The notes under the pieces are model-generated. The model worked only from the letters and a program-made list of their open reading frames with translations. It searched no databases and was not told where the DNA came from. Below, piece by piece: positions 1 to 6,188 of a stretch of 8,840 nucleotides of DNA. Each line of letters starts with the position of its first letter. Within the stretch, counting starts at the first letter, position 1. The DNA is from SZUA-365 sp034002405. Lineage in GTDB: Bacteria; Bacteroidota; Ignavibacteria; SZUA-365. The stretch lies in the NCBI GenBank assembly GCA_034002405.1, contig JAVFAS010000095.1, positions 1-8,840 on the forward strand, given 5' to 3'. A program made the translations under genes and the position numbers.

Positions 1-530
1 TACCGTCCCTGCGCACGGATCGTGTTGGCAAGATTGAATACCGTGATGGAGTACTGGGGACTCAATGTGTCCGCCGCGTGTTCCAACGCCGCGGCCGCGC
101 GGGCGTACAGTCCCTCTGCGTCGCGGTATCTCCCGGCACTGAAATGCAGGTTCGCATGATTGCCCAGCACAATCGCGAGCAATCCCGCCGTTGAATCACC
201 CGCGACTTCAAGCATGGCGATCGCGAGGCGGTACAGCGAATCCGCCGCGTCGAGCCGGTTCGTGTACGTATCCATCACCGCGAGGTCGCTCATGCTCTCG
301 GCGATGTCGGGATGTCCGGGTACGGCATGCGCCTCGGCATGACGCAACGTCTGTTCGGCGGCGATTCGCGCACTGTCGTACTTTCCCGCGGTATACAATT
401 CCTCCACCCGCTTCTGCAGCGCACGCCTTTCCGGACCCGCTCCCTGACCGGACAACGGTGTGACTATGAGTGTCGTGAACAGCAACGCCGCGGACAGTGC
501 GGTGGCCCGTGTCGGGAGATGTCCCGTCAT
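1..530 (-). CDS. Secreted tetratricopeptide-repeat (TPR) protein, C-terminus beyond window
   Basis: Open frame from ATG at 530 running off the left edge, giving 176 complete residues. A ribosome site (AGAGGTG) lies just upstream of the ATG. Residues 1-29 look like a signal peptide: a polar start with an Arg, a hydrophobic core (ALLFTTLIVTPL) and a small-residue end (SGQG). The rest is helical and Ala-rich. TPR-like units can be seen near residues 37-70, 77-110, 119-152 (N-x-A-x-L, then G-R-Y-x-x-A-E-x-L-Y) and from 159 onward. Their spacing of about 42 residues resembles the kinesin-light-chain/TPR_12 type. TPR arrays bind proteins, and export suggests a periplasmic or outer-membrane scaffold. 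It follows the VWA surface-protein gene on the same strand after 97 bases, so co-transcription is possible. Any catalytic or signalling domain in the missing part cannot be seen. The TPR call is fairly sure; the specific role is unknown. Confidence 0.8.
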   Translation of the reverse strand, partial: MTGHLPTRATALSAALLFTTLIVTPLSGQGAGPERRALQKRVEELYTAGKYDSARIAAEQTLRHAEAHAVPGHPDIAESMSDLAVMDTYTNRLDAADSLYRLAIAMLEVAGDSTAGLLAIVLGNHANLHFSAGRYRDAEGLYARAAAALEHAADTLSPQYSITVFNLANTIRAQGR

Positions 531-627
531 ATATGCACCTCTTGATTGCATCGGCGAACGCCGGATCACGGGCGATGATCGCGTGATGGTCGCGTGACGA
601 CCGCCGGGAACAGCCGATGGCGGTGTG

Positions 628-3336
628 CTATCGTCTGATGAACCGCCGCGTCCAGAGCTCCGTGCCGGCCGTGACGCGAAGGAAGTAGATTCCGGCGGAT
701 ATCGCGCCAAGATCGAGCTGCCGGAGGTACTGCGTGGTCGGACGTGTTTCCTCGTGCCGTTGCAGTACCTGCCCGAGCATGTCGGTCACTTCCAGGATGA
801 TCGTCACCGGGCGCTCCGTGTTCAGGCGCACCGTCAACGCGCCGTCGTTCGGATCGGGATACAGTTCGAACGCGGTGATGGACGACGGCACCTCGGCGGA
901 AAGCACCGAAACGAAAAACGGATCCGATCGGGTGGAACACCCGTTTTCCGCGTACGCGATGACCTCATACGATCCGGTCCGGGTCACGATGAGAAACTGT
1001 CCGGTCTGTCCGGTCATCGCCGCGCCGTCGCGCAGCCATTGATAGCGGTACGCTCCCTGCGTCAGCAACGCGTCGCCGTTGCGGCTGATGGTGGGCTTGG
1101 GGGGACGCGGTTGCACGAGGACGTTCACCGCGCTCGACGTTCCGCTGCAACCCTCCGCGTTGCGCACGGTCACGCTGTAGCTGTTCGTTCGCTTTGCGTG
1201 TATGCTTCGCGTGGTCTCGCCGCTGGACCAGAGATAGGAGACGGATTCGGGATTCGCCGTCAGCTGTACCGAATCGCCGTCACAGATCGTGGTCGGACCC
1301 GCGACCCAGATCGACGGCTGCGGGGACGGATGCACGGTGACGCGAACGGGAGGCGAGACACCGACGCAGCCACGTGCATCGGTGACCGTCACCGCGAAAC
1401 TTCCGCTCGCGCTCGCCGTCAGCCGCCGGCCCGTGCTGCCGTCCGACCAGCGGTAGGTTGCGAAGCCCGCACCAGCATCGAGAACGACCGACCCGCCCGC
1501 GCAGAAGGTTGTCGGTCCTTCGGGCGTGATCACCGGACGCAACGAATCCTCGACCACCACCACCACCGGGGCCGATGTCGCGCTGCAGCCGTTGCCCCCC
1601 ACCACGGTGACCGCATACACACCCGCCGCCGCGACCGTGATCTTTTGCTGCTGCTGTCCGTTACTCCACTGATAGGACGAGAAGCCGGCACCGGCATCCA
1701 ATTCCACCGAACCGCCATTGCAGATGCTCACCGTGCCCGACGGCGTGATCGCCACCGCCGGAAGCGGCAACACCGTCACCTGTATCGGGGCAGATTGCAC
1801 CTGCCGGCCCTGTCCATCCGTCGTGGTTACCGTGTACGAACCCGATTGCCGCGCGGTGATGCTCTGCGACGTCTGTCCGGTCGACCAGCGATAGCTCGTG
1901 AAACCGCTCGAGGCGGTCAGGGTCACGCTGCCCCCATCGCAAAAGGTGGTGGGTCCCCCGGCGGTGATCGACGGCACGGGGTAACTCCGGATGCGCACCG
2001 TCCCCGGCGTGACCACCGGAAGGAAACACCCCTGTTCGAAGCGCGCGTCCGCGACCTGCACGAGGCAGTGCGCGGAGTCCGCCGGCGATGAGGTGTGAAA
2101 CGTGAACTCGAGCAATGTGCCGGCGGCATTCAGCGCCTTGCGTCCCGTCACATCGATCCGCACACCGCCCGAGACGGGCGTCACCGACAGCGGCAAACCC
2201 TCGAGCAGGCTGCCGGGCGGCGTGGTCACACCGACAAACTGCATGCAGGAGGCATCGAAATCCAGCCGGAAGGAAAACGGATAGAACATGTCTCCATTGA
2301 TCGATCCCGGCAGCGTGAGCGGCACCTTGACATCGGCATTCCCCGCCGCGTCGGCGCTGCCCAGCGTCATCGGCAGGGCGGTGAACGTCGACGAATCGAG
2401 CGGTGCACGGTACGTCTTCGTTTTCAGATCCGTCCCACCGCAATAATTCGAGAGAAGAAGATCCACTTCCCGCATCGCCCCGTCCGCGCAGTCACGCTCG
2501 TAGGTGATGATGCACTCCTGTCCGAACTGCCGGATCAGCGTCATGATCTCCGCAAAAATAATGGACAGATTACCCGCATTCGGCGTCTGGTAATACCGTC
2601 CGCCCGTCAACAGGGCGATCAGCTCCAGCTCGGTGGCGTTGATTCCTGTTCCCAAACCGATCGTGAACACACGGATGCGATGACGGTTGGCCAGCGACAT
2701 GATCTCCGACGGCGTGCGTACCGAGGCATTATCTCCGCCATCGGTCATCGCGATCACCGCGCGGCATTGATTCACCCCGTTGTTGATCAGCTCGATCAAA
2801 CCCGCGTGGATACCGTCCCACACCGCGGTCATCCCCAGCACGGGGAGGTTGTCCACTGCTTGGTGCAACATGGGTTTGACGAAGGTCATCTGCTGTTCGA
2901 CCCATACCTGTGAGCCACCTGAGAAAAACACAATGGCCGCTTCGTCGATCACCCCATCCATGAGATCCACGAAGGCATGTCCCCCCTGTTTGGCGCCGGT
3001 GTTATTGGAACCGCTCATCGAACCCGAGGCGTCGAAAACCAGCGAAACGGATATCGCGCAGGGGATCGTCGGATCCGGACACCACAGTGTGAAATCCGGA
3101 ACCAGCGCGTCGTTCTCGTAGATCCGGATGTCCTGCTTCGAAATATTGTAGGCCGGACTCCCGTTGCAGCCGACCGAAAAATACAGTTCGATCGTCGGCC
3201 AGTTGACCGTCACCCGCTGGAAGTTCAGATTCGGCTGGGCGGTGGTGATGATCGGGGCGGTCAGAAGCACGCACAGGACGAGCGCGGTCGACCAGCGTGC
3301 CGCATGCCACGTGGGGGAATTCGTCGGTCTGCCCAT
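628..3336 (-). CDS. VWA-domain surface protein with Ig-like repeats and T9SS sorting domain
   Basis: Encodes 902 residues from ATG at 3336. The frame stays open upstream to a GTG at 3534, but the 3336 ATG has a GGAG ribosome site at 6-base spacing and puts a signal peptide (core TALVLCVLLTAPII, end TTAQP) at the N-terminus. Residues 36-92 form the beta-rich lead-in usual before such VWA domains. The VWA domain (about 94-275) has a complete MIDAS metal site: DASGS at 102-106, Thr170 and Asp199. Residues 313-452 look cohesin-like. Residues 453-744 are four Ig/PKD-like units, with a shorter fifth to about 812. Residues 818-902 match the type IX secretion sorting domain (ELYPDPNDG, then SAGIYFLRV and a basic end RRFIRR). 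Inference: exported through the outer membrane by the Por system and displayed or released, with the VWA domain binding a ligand or surface. The architecture is secure; the ligand is unknown. Confidence 0.92.
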   Translation of the reverse strand: MGRPTNSPTWHAARWSTALVLCVLLTAPIITTAQPNLNFQRVTVNWPTIELYFSVGCNGSPAYNISKQDIRIYENDALVPDFTLWCPDPTIPCAISVSLVFDASGSMSGSNNTGAKQGGHAFVDLMDGVIDEAAIVFFSGGSQVWVEQQMTFVKPMLHQAVDNLPVLGMTAVWDGIHAGLIELINNGVNQCRAVIAMTDGGDNASVRTPSEIMSLANRHRIRVFTIGLGTGINATELELIALLTGGRYYQTPNAGNLSIIFAEIMTLIRQFGQECIITYERDCADGAMREVDLLLSNYCGGTDLKTKTYRAPLDSSTFTALPMTLGSADAAGNADVKVPLTLPGSINGDMFYPFSFRLDFDASCMQFVGVTTPPGSLLEGLPLSVTPVSGGVRIDVTGRKALNAAGTLLEFTFHTSSPADSAHCLVQVADARFEQGCFLPVVTPGTVRIRSYPVPSITAGGPTTFCDGGSVTLTASSGFTSYRWSTGQTSQSITARQSGSYTVTTTDGQGRQVQSAPIQVTVLPLPAVAITPSGTVSICNGGSVELDAGAGFSSYQWSNGQQQQKITVAAAGVYAVTVVGGNGCSATSAPVVVVVEDSLRPVITPEGPTTFCAGGSVVLDAGAGFATYRWSDGSTGRRLTASASGSFAVTVTDARGCVGVSPPVRVTVHPSPQPSIWVAGPTTICDGDSVQLTANPESVSYLWSSGETTRSIHAKRTNSYSVTVRNAEGCSGTSSAVNVLVQPRPPKPTISRNGDALLTQGAYRYQWLRDGAAMTGQTGQFLIVTRTGSYEVIAYAENGCSTRSDPFFVSVLSAEVPSSITAFELYPDPNDGALTVRLNTERPVTIILEVTDMLGQVLQRHEETRPTTQYLRQLDLGAISAGIYFLRVTAGTELWTRRFIRR
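1105..1980 (-). repeat. Four tandem 73-residue Ig/PKD-like units (219-base period) in the VWA surface protein
   Basis: Within the 902-residue protein, residues 453-744 are four units in perfect 73-residue register. The first Cys of each unit is at 466, 539, 612 and 685. The core Trp is at 484, 557, 630 and 703. Units 2-4 have a second Cys exactly 45 residues after the first (584, 657, 730), probably forming one disulfide per unit; unit 1 lacks it. Each unit reads C-x-G-G/D-S-V, then Y-x-W-S, then G-S-Y/F-x-V-T. A degenerate fifth unit (901-1104) keeps its Trp at 767 and Cys at 800 but lacks the first Cys. The DNA copies have diverged, so this is an old protein-level duplication. Confidence 0.85.
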
Positions 3337-3374
3337 GATGGACTCCGGACTTGTGATAAGGAGAATCTGGTGTG

Positions 3375-3403
3375 AATGTAGGAATTGCCCTGGTGAGTCG
3401 CAA
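3375..3403 (-). promoter_or_regulatory. Possible promoter of the VWA surface-protein gene
   Basis: Read on the minus strand, TTGCGA (3398-3403) and TACATT (3375-3380) are separated by 17 bases, a good fit to sigma-70-type -35/-10 boxes. The predicted start would leave a leader of about 30 bases before the ribosome site and the ATG at 3336. It lies in the 122-base gap after the small exported-protein gene, so the surface protein may have its own promoter. Promoters in Bacteroidota-type bacteria can differ from this consensus, so this is a pattern match only. Confidence 0.3.
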
Positions 3404-3458
3404 CGTACCGGGATCCGCGTGGGCTCCCGGGGGAGGCGAGAACATGGCTTCATCGTTT

Positions 3459-3773
3459 TCAACTCAATGGATTCCACCGCAGGCTGTTCCCACCCGTATT
3501 GGACCAGATAACACGGACGCGACGGCCTTCGCACGGAATCTCATCCCGAGGGAAGACCTCGCGCATCCTGTCGAGGAGGCGCGTCCCAAGCGCGGCGTCC
3601 TCGACCCGGTCCGTCTCGGTCGCCAATGCATCCAGGCCGTCCGTCAGACGGCAGCAGCCGGCGTCCGAAACAGCCGACGGCAGCAGCACGCCCATCTCGC
3701 CGTTCACACAGGGCCGGATCAACAGCGCCGCGAGCAGCATCATCAGCGTGAGGGAGAAGAGGTGCGTATTCAT
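3459..3773 (-). CDS. Small exported Cys-containing protein, function unknown
   Basis: Encodes 104 residues from ATG at 3773, which has a GGAG ribosome site (3780-3783) at 6-base spacing. A GTG at 3785 would add only four residues and has no comparable site. Residues 1-25 look like a signal peptide with a strongly hydrophobic core (LFSLTLMMLLAALLI). The first Cys (22, in RPCVNG) is not in a proper lipobox, so a lipoprotein is unlikely. The mature part of about 80 residues has Cys at 40, 41 and 81, an acidic, probably helical middle and a basic stretch around 84-88. The codons favour G/C at third positions as in neighbouring genes, which supports a real gene. I recognise no family. It lies between the Cys-less L,D-transpeptidase-like gene and the VWA surface-protein gene, all on one strand, so an envelope role is plausible but unproven. 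Confidence 0.6.
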   Translation of the reverse strand: MNTHLFSLTLMMLLAALLIRPCVNGEMGVLLPSAVSDAGCCRLTDGLDALATETDRVEDAALGTRLLDRMREVFPRDEIPCEGRRVRVIWSNTGGNSLRWNPLS

Positions 3774-3787
3774 GACAGACTCCACGG

Positions 3788-3824
3788 AAAAACATCAAGG
3801 GGACAATCGTTCGACTGTCCCCTT
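3788..3824 (-). terminator. Hairpin plus T-run: terminator of the upstream gene or leader attenuator
   Basis: A perfect 9-bp stem (AAGGGGACA at 3797-3805 with TGTCCCCTT at 3816-3824) encloses a 10-base loop. On the minus strand it is followed by GATG and then five T (3788-3792), resembling an intrinsic terminator with a slightly displaced T-tract. No comparable T-run follows on the plus strand. It lies about 190 bases past the stop of the L,D-transpeptidase-like gene and ends only five bases before the ribosome site of the small exported-protein gene. It could therefore end the upstream transcript or act in that gene's leader. Confidence 0.5.
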
Positions 3825-3852
3825 TATCCCGCGACGCGGTCACAGGTTTCAA
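3823..3852 (-). promoter_or_regulatory. Possible promoter with an 11-bp palindrome in the spacer
   Basis: On the minus strand TTGAAA (3847-3852) and GATAAA (3823-3828) are 18 bases apart. The spacer holds a perfect palindrome with a single central base, CCGCGACGCGG (3829-3839, plus-strand reading), which could be a repressor site. Transcription from here would start inside the 3797-3824 hairpin. That would leave the hairpin to terminate only the upstream transcript while the small exported-protein gene is transcribed separately. The -10 box is poor, so confidence is low. Confidence 0.2.
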
Positions 3853-3884
3853 CGCGCGGACGTCTTTCCCACTCCCGGCACCAT

Positions 3885-3938
3885 TTTCGCAATTACGAGT
3901 GCCGACACCAGCGCGCCGATGATACGATGATTGCGAAA
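3885..3938. repeat. Spaced 9-bp inverted repeat in intergenic DNA
   Basis: TTTCGCAAT (3885-3893) is exactly complementary to ATTGCGAAA (3930-3938), with 36 bases between. It sits in the 242-base gap (3774-4015) between the L,D-transpeptidase-like gene and the small exported-protein gene. It could be a hairpin in the transcript or a paired protein-binding site. The arms are long enough to note but not enough to assign a role. Confidence 0.4.
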
Positions 3939-4015
3939 CAGGCACGTACGCGAAATGCGTCCGTGCCCGTGAACATCCCTCCCCCCCGAAGTCCCGCAAC
4001 GCAGGTGTTGAATAC

Positions 4016-4747
4016 TCAACGCTGCACATCGTCCGCCAGCGAGGACCGGCGGCCGTCGGCATTCCGGACGCTGGACTGGTCGAGGATCTCGATATCCGCG
4101 CCGTCGAAGCGCAGGAGCGGGATGCGTCCCGTGGCGATTATGTAATCCTCCACCGGCTTCCAGCGGCGCACCGAACGCTCGACATCCGCGAGCGTCTGTC
4201 CCTCGCGCACGCGACGGGCGCGTCCGAGTTTCTCGACGACCTCGCGTTCGAGCGTCCCGGGCAGGATCACCAGCGGAATTCGCCGGGCACCGGCGGCGAA
4301 CATCTCCCGCGCCGCCGCACGCACGATGTCGAAAGCCTCACCACGCAATGCGATCACGTTGCGATCGAGACTCGCACCGGTGATGCGGTAGTGTTCATGC
4401 ATATCCGGAAACATCTCGAAGCGCAGGGTGATATTCCCCTCCGCATCAATATCGGCATGGTACACACCTTCCGGAATGCGTTCGTCACCGACGGCGGTTT
4501 TCGGTCCCGTGGGGAAGGAGCGGTAGATCGATCCGGTGGCCACGACATCATAGGTGTCACTCCCCTCCGCGCGCTGCCATACATTGACGCGTGCGTCATA
4601 TTTGAAAATGATGATGGCGAAGTCCGCGACAGGCTCCTCGAGGGCTGCCTTCGCGCGCGGGATCAATCTGCCTGATGCCTCGGAGAAGGAAATGGGCGCG
4701 ATCGCCAGCGCCAGGACAAGAACGACGGGGATGAAAATGCGGGACAT
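4016..4747 (-). CDS. Exported YafK-like L,D-transpeptidase-fold protein without catalytic cysteine
   Basis: Encodes 243 residues from ATG at 4747, with GGAGG at 5-base spacing. Residues 1-25 are a signal peptide (core FIPVVLVLALAIAPISF). The mature part follows the layout of YafK-type L,D-transpeptidases (YkuD superfamily): AIIIFKYDARVNVW at 44-57, GPKTAVGDERIPEGVY at 81-96, IPLVILPGTL at 157-166, and a tail RRWKPVEDYI near 194-203. In active enzymes of this family a His and an S-x-G-C-type motif form the catalytic centre and crosslink peptidoglycan stem peptides or attach lipoproteins. Here the stretch between the GPK...EGVY block and the ILP strand is shortened, and the protein contains no Cys anywhere. 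It therefore probably lacks transpeptidase activity and may bind cell-wall peptides or have a structural role. The fold assignment is by motif resemblance only. Confidence 0.7.
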   Translation of the reverse strand: MSRIFIPVVLVLALAIAPISFSEASGRLIPRAKAALEEPVADFAIIIFKYDARVNVWQRAEGSDTYDVVATGSIYRSFPTGPKTAVGDERIPEGVYHADIDAEGNITLRFEMFPDMHEHYRITGASLDRNVIALRGEAFDIVRAAAREMFAAGARRIPLVILPGTLEREVVEKLGRARRVREGQTLADVERSVRRWKPVEDYIIATGRIPLLRFDGADIEILDQSSVRNADGRRSSLADDVQR

Positions 4748-5137
4748 GGTGACCTCCGGATAGATGACGTTTCGCTGCGCTTCTGACGTTCACCTGGCCG
4801 TACCATGACGGTATCCCGAAAGGGCGGCAAAGTGAAATCCTGTCAGCAGTCGCAATTGATCAGTCGGATCCGAAGTGTGGACAATCAGTACAGGGATGTA
4901 TGCAATTTCAATGCCAGAGTTCGATCCCAACGATATATAGCCAATACACGCGTATTTCGCCGAATCCATACATTGCAAGGGTATTCCATGTGTGAAACAC
5001 CTTCACGTCGGTGTGGAAGGTCGCACGAATGTTGTTACATGGACAATACGATATATTTATGACGATTTCGTGACATCGTTCGACGCATGTTTTCGCATTT
5101 ATGCAGTGAACATGAAAACAGTGCGACTGGTGCGATC
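4748..5137. other. Divergent intergenic region, relatively AT-rich, no convincing gene
   Basis: These 390 bases separate the minus-strand envelope genes from the plus-strand operon, so promoters for both should lie here. From about 4850 the base composition is clearly more AT-rich than in the flanking genes. Visible elements are a compact nested inverted-repeat set (4797-4828), an AATAC/GTATT hairpin around ACGCGT (4943-4956), overlapping inverted repeats (4990-5021), and a 9-base direct repeat ACGATATAT (4930-4938 and 5048-5056). Short open frames on both strands lack ribosome sites and recognisable protein features. I see no TPP-riboswitch signature and no tRNA. Confidence 0.6.
5032..5059 (+). 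promoter_or_regulatory. Possible promoter of the four-gene operon
   Basis: TTGTTA (5032-5037) is followed after 16 bases by TATTTA (5054-5059), within the AT-rich string TATATTTATG. The latter also partly resembles the Bacteroidota -7 element TAnnTTTG. It would give a leader of roughly 70 bases before the ATG at 5138. It overlaps the second copy of the ACGATATAT direct repeat. Pattern match only. Confidence 0.22.
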
Positions 5138-6175
5138 ATGGAAACGATGGACGAAACAGATGTCATCCGCCTCTTTCTCGCGGAACTCCCCCCGGATCCC
5201 CGGCGTGTGAGTCCATTTTTCGCCTCGGACGCGGAAATCCTCGACGGCCACGCCGGCCCATTGCTGTTTACCATTGATAGCTTCGACGCGGAGGACCATT
5301 TTCGGACGGATGACGCCTACGCCTTGGGATGGAATCTCGCGGCGAGTACCGTCAGCGACATCTCCGCCTGCGGGGGATCGCTCGAATATTATGGACACAG
5401 TGCGACCGTCTCCGAGGAGTGGGATACAACGTTTATTTCCGGGCTGTCCCGCGGCATTGCCGACGTGATCACGGCGTGCGGGGGACGCTTTGCGGGGGGC
5501 GATTTGGGTCGTGCGCGGCAATGGTGTTACACCGGCGTGGCGCTGGGACGCGCCGAACGCGTCGTAACCCGTGCGGGGGCCCGCGCGGGAGATGTCTTGT
5601 ATATCACCGGGTGCATCGGTGCCGGAAATTTCGAGGCGGCCATGACCTTGTTCCACGCCGCCCCGGCTCCGTCCGCCTCGCGTGCGCCCATGACCATGGC
5701 ATCGCCCCGCATGCGCTTTCCCCTGCGCAACCGCGAGGCAGTGATCGTCGGACGATTCGCATCCGCCTGCATCGATACCAGTGACGGATTGCTGCGCGCG
5801 CTGCAGATTCTCGCGGAAATCAATGGTACGGGGTTCGAGATCGAGGACGTACCGTATTTCCCCGATGGGCAGTCGCTGCTGCGATCCCTCGATCTCCCCG
5901 TGGAACTGCTGATGGGAGGTGAATGCGGGGAATATGAATTGCTCTGCACCGTTCCACGACGGGATGAAGAGGAATTTCTTTCCGCGGTGGGAGACGGGCG
6001 CATGCGCTTCCACCGCATCGGCACCGTCACGGAACATGGCACGGCATTGATGCACAGCAACGGACGGATACTCGATCTCGGTGATTACGGACTCCGCGCA
6101 CGGAGATATTCGGACCACCAGGTCTATGTGCAGGATCTCGCGCGGTATTTCCAATCCAAACGAACGTTCAGCTGA
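5138..6175 (+). CDS. ThiL/PurM-like (AIR synthase-related) ATP-dependent enzyme
   Basis: Encodes 345 residues. I chose ATG 5138 over the in-frame ATG at 5087 because CTGGTGCGATCATG matches the start context of the next two genes. It follows the thiamine-monophosphate kinase (ThiL) plan of the PurM/SelD/HypE superfamily: TIDSFDAEDHF (45-55), NLAASTVSDISACGG (66-80), GGD (120-122), RAGARAGDVLYITG (145-158) and CIDTSDGLL (211-219). Members use ATP to phosphorylate or activate a substrate at a dimer interface. Two signatures are altered: the usual GDDAA is ASDAE (29-33), and the usual GGEDYELL is GGECGEYELL (260-269). Other acidic positions are kept, so ATP/Mg binding is plausible with a different substrate. 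It is first in a tight operon with SDR, radical SAM and UbiA genes and has no thiamine gene beside it, so I treat it as a specialised paralogue, not the housekeeping ThiL. Confidence 0.82.
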   Translation: METMDETDVIRLFLAELPPDPRRVSPFFASDAEILDGHAGPLLFTIDSFDAEDHFRTDDAYALGWNLAASTVSDISACGGSLEYYGHSATVSEEWDTTFISGLSRGIADVITACGGRFAGGDLGRARQWCYTGVALGRAERVVTRAGARAGDVLYITGCIGAGNFEAAMTLFHAAPAPSASRAPMTMASPRMRFPLRNREAVIVGRFASACIDTSDGLLRALQILAEINGTGFEIEDVPYFPDGQSLLRSLDLPVELLMGGECGEYELLCTVPRRDEEEFLSAVGDGRMRFHRIGTVTEHGTALMHSNGRILDLGDYGLRARRYSDHQVYVQDLARYFQSKRTFS

Positions 6176-6188
6176 CGCCGGTACCATC

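Noticed and set aside
552..597. Small palindrome CGGCGAACGCCG and a repeated CGCGTGA in the 97-base gap before the TPR gene
   Set aside because: Short GC-rich repeats of this kind are common by chance at this base composition, and no promoter pattern accompanies them.
600..624. Possible terminator after the VWA surface-protein gene (ACCGCC/GGCGGT)
   Set aside because: Only a 6-bp stem with a 13-base loop and no T-run on the minus strand. It is too weak to call.
625..2091. Long plus-strand open frame (488 codons) opposite the VWA surface-protein gene
   Set aside because: It is very rich in Arg, His and Gly with no family motif, as expected for the antisense of a GC-rich gene. The minus-strand frame has a full domain architecture.
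3898..3978. Tiny minus-strand peptide starting after a G-rich run (GGAGGGATG)
   Set aside because: Only about 25 codons; the G-run is too close to the ATG, and the sequence has no recognisable character.
3372..4145. Plus-strand open frame of 257 codons spanning two minus-strand genes and a gap
   Set aside because: It has low-complexity Arg/Ser/Gln-rich composition, no ribosome site and overlaps better-supported genes on the other strand.
4793..4969. Short minus-strand frame in the divergent intergenic region
   Set aside because: There is no ribosome site, signal peptide or convincing hydrophobic pattern. It is treated as chance.
4805..5062. Plus-strand 85-codon frame in the divergent intergenic region
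   Set aside because: There is no ribosome site, the composition looks random, and the region is AT-rich with inverted repeats, as expected for regulatory DNA.
4748..5137. TPP riboswitch upstream of the ThiL-like gene
   Set aside because: I looked for the conserved CUGAGA and ACCUGA-type segments and did not find them.
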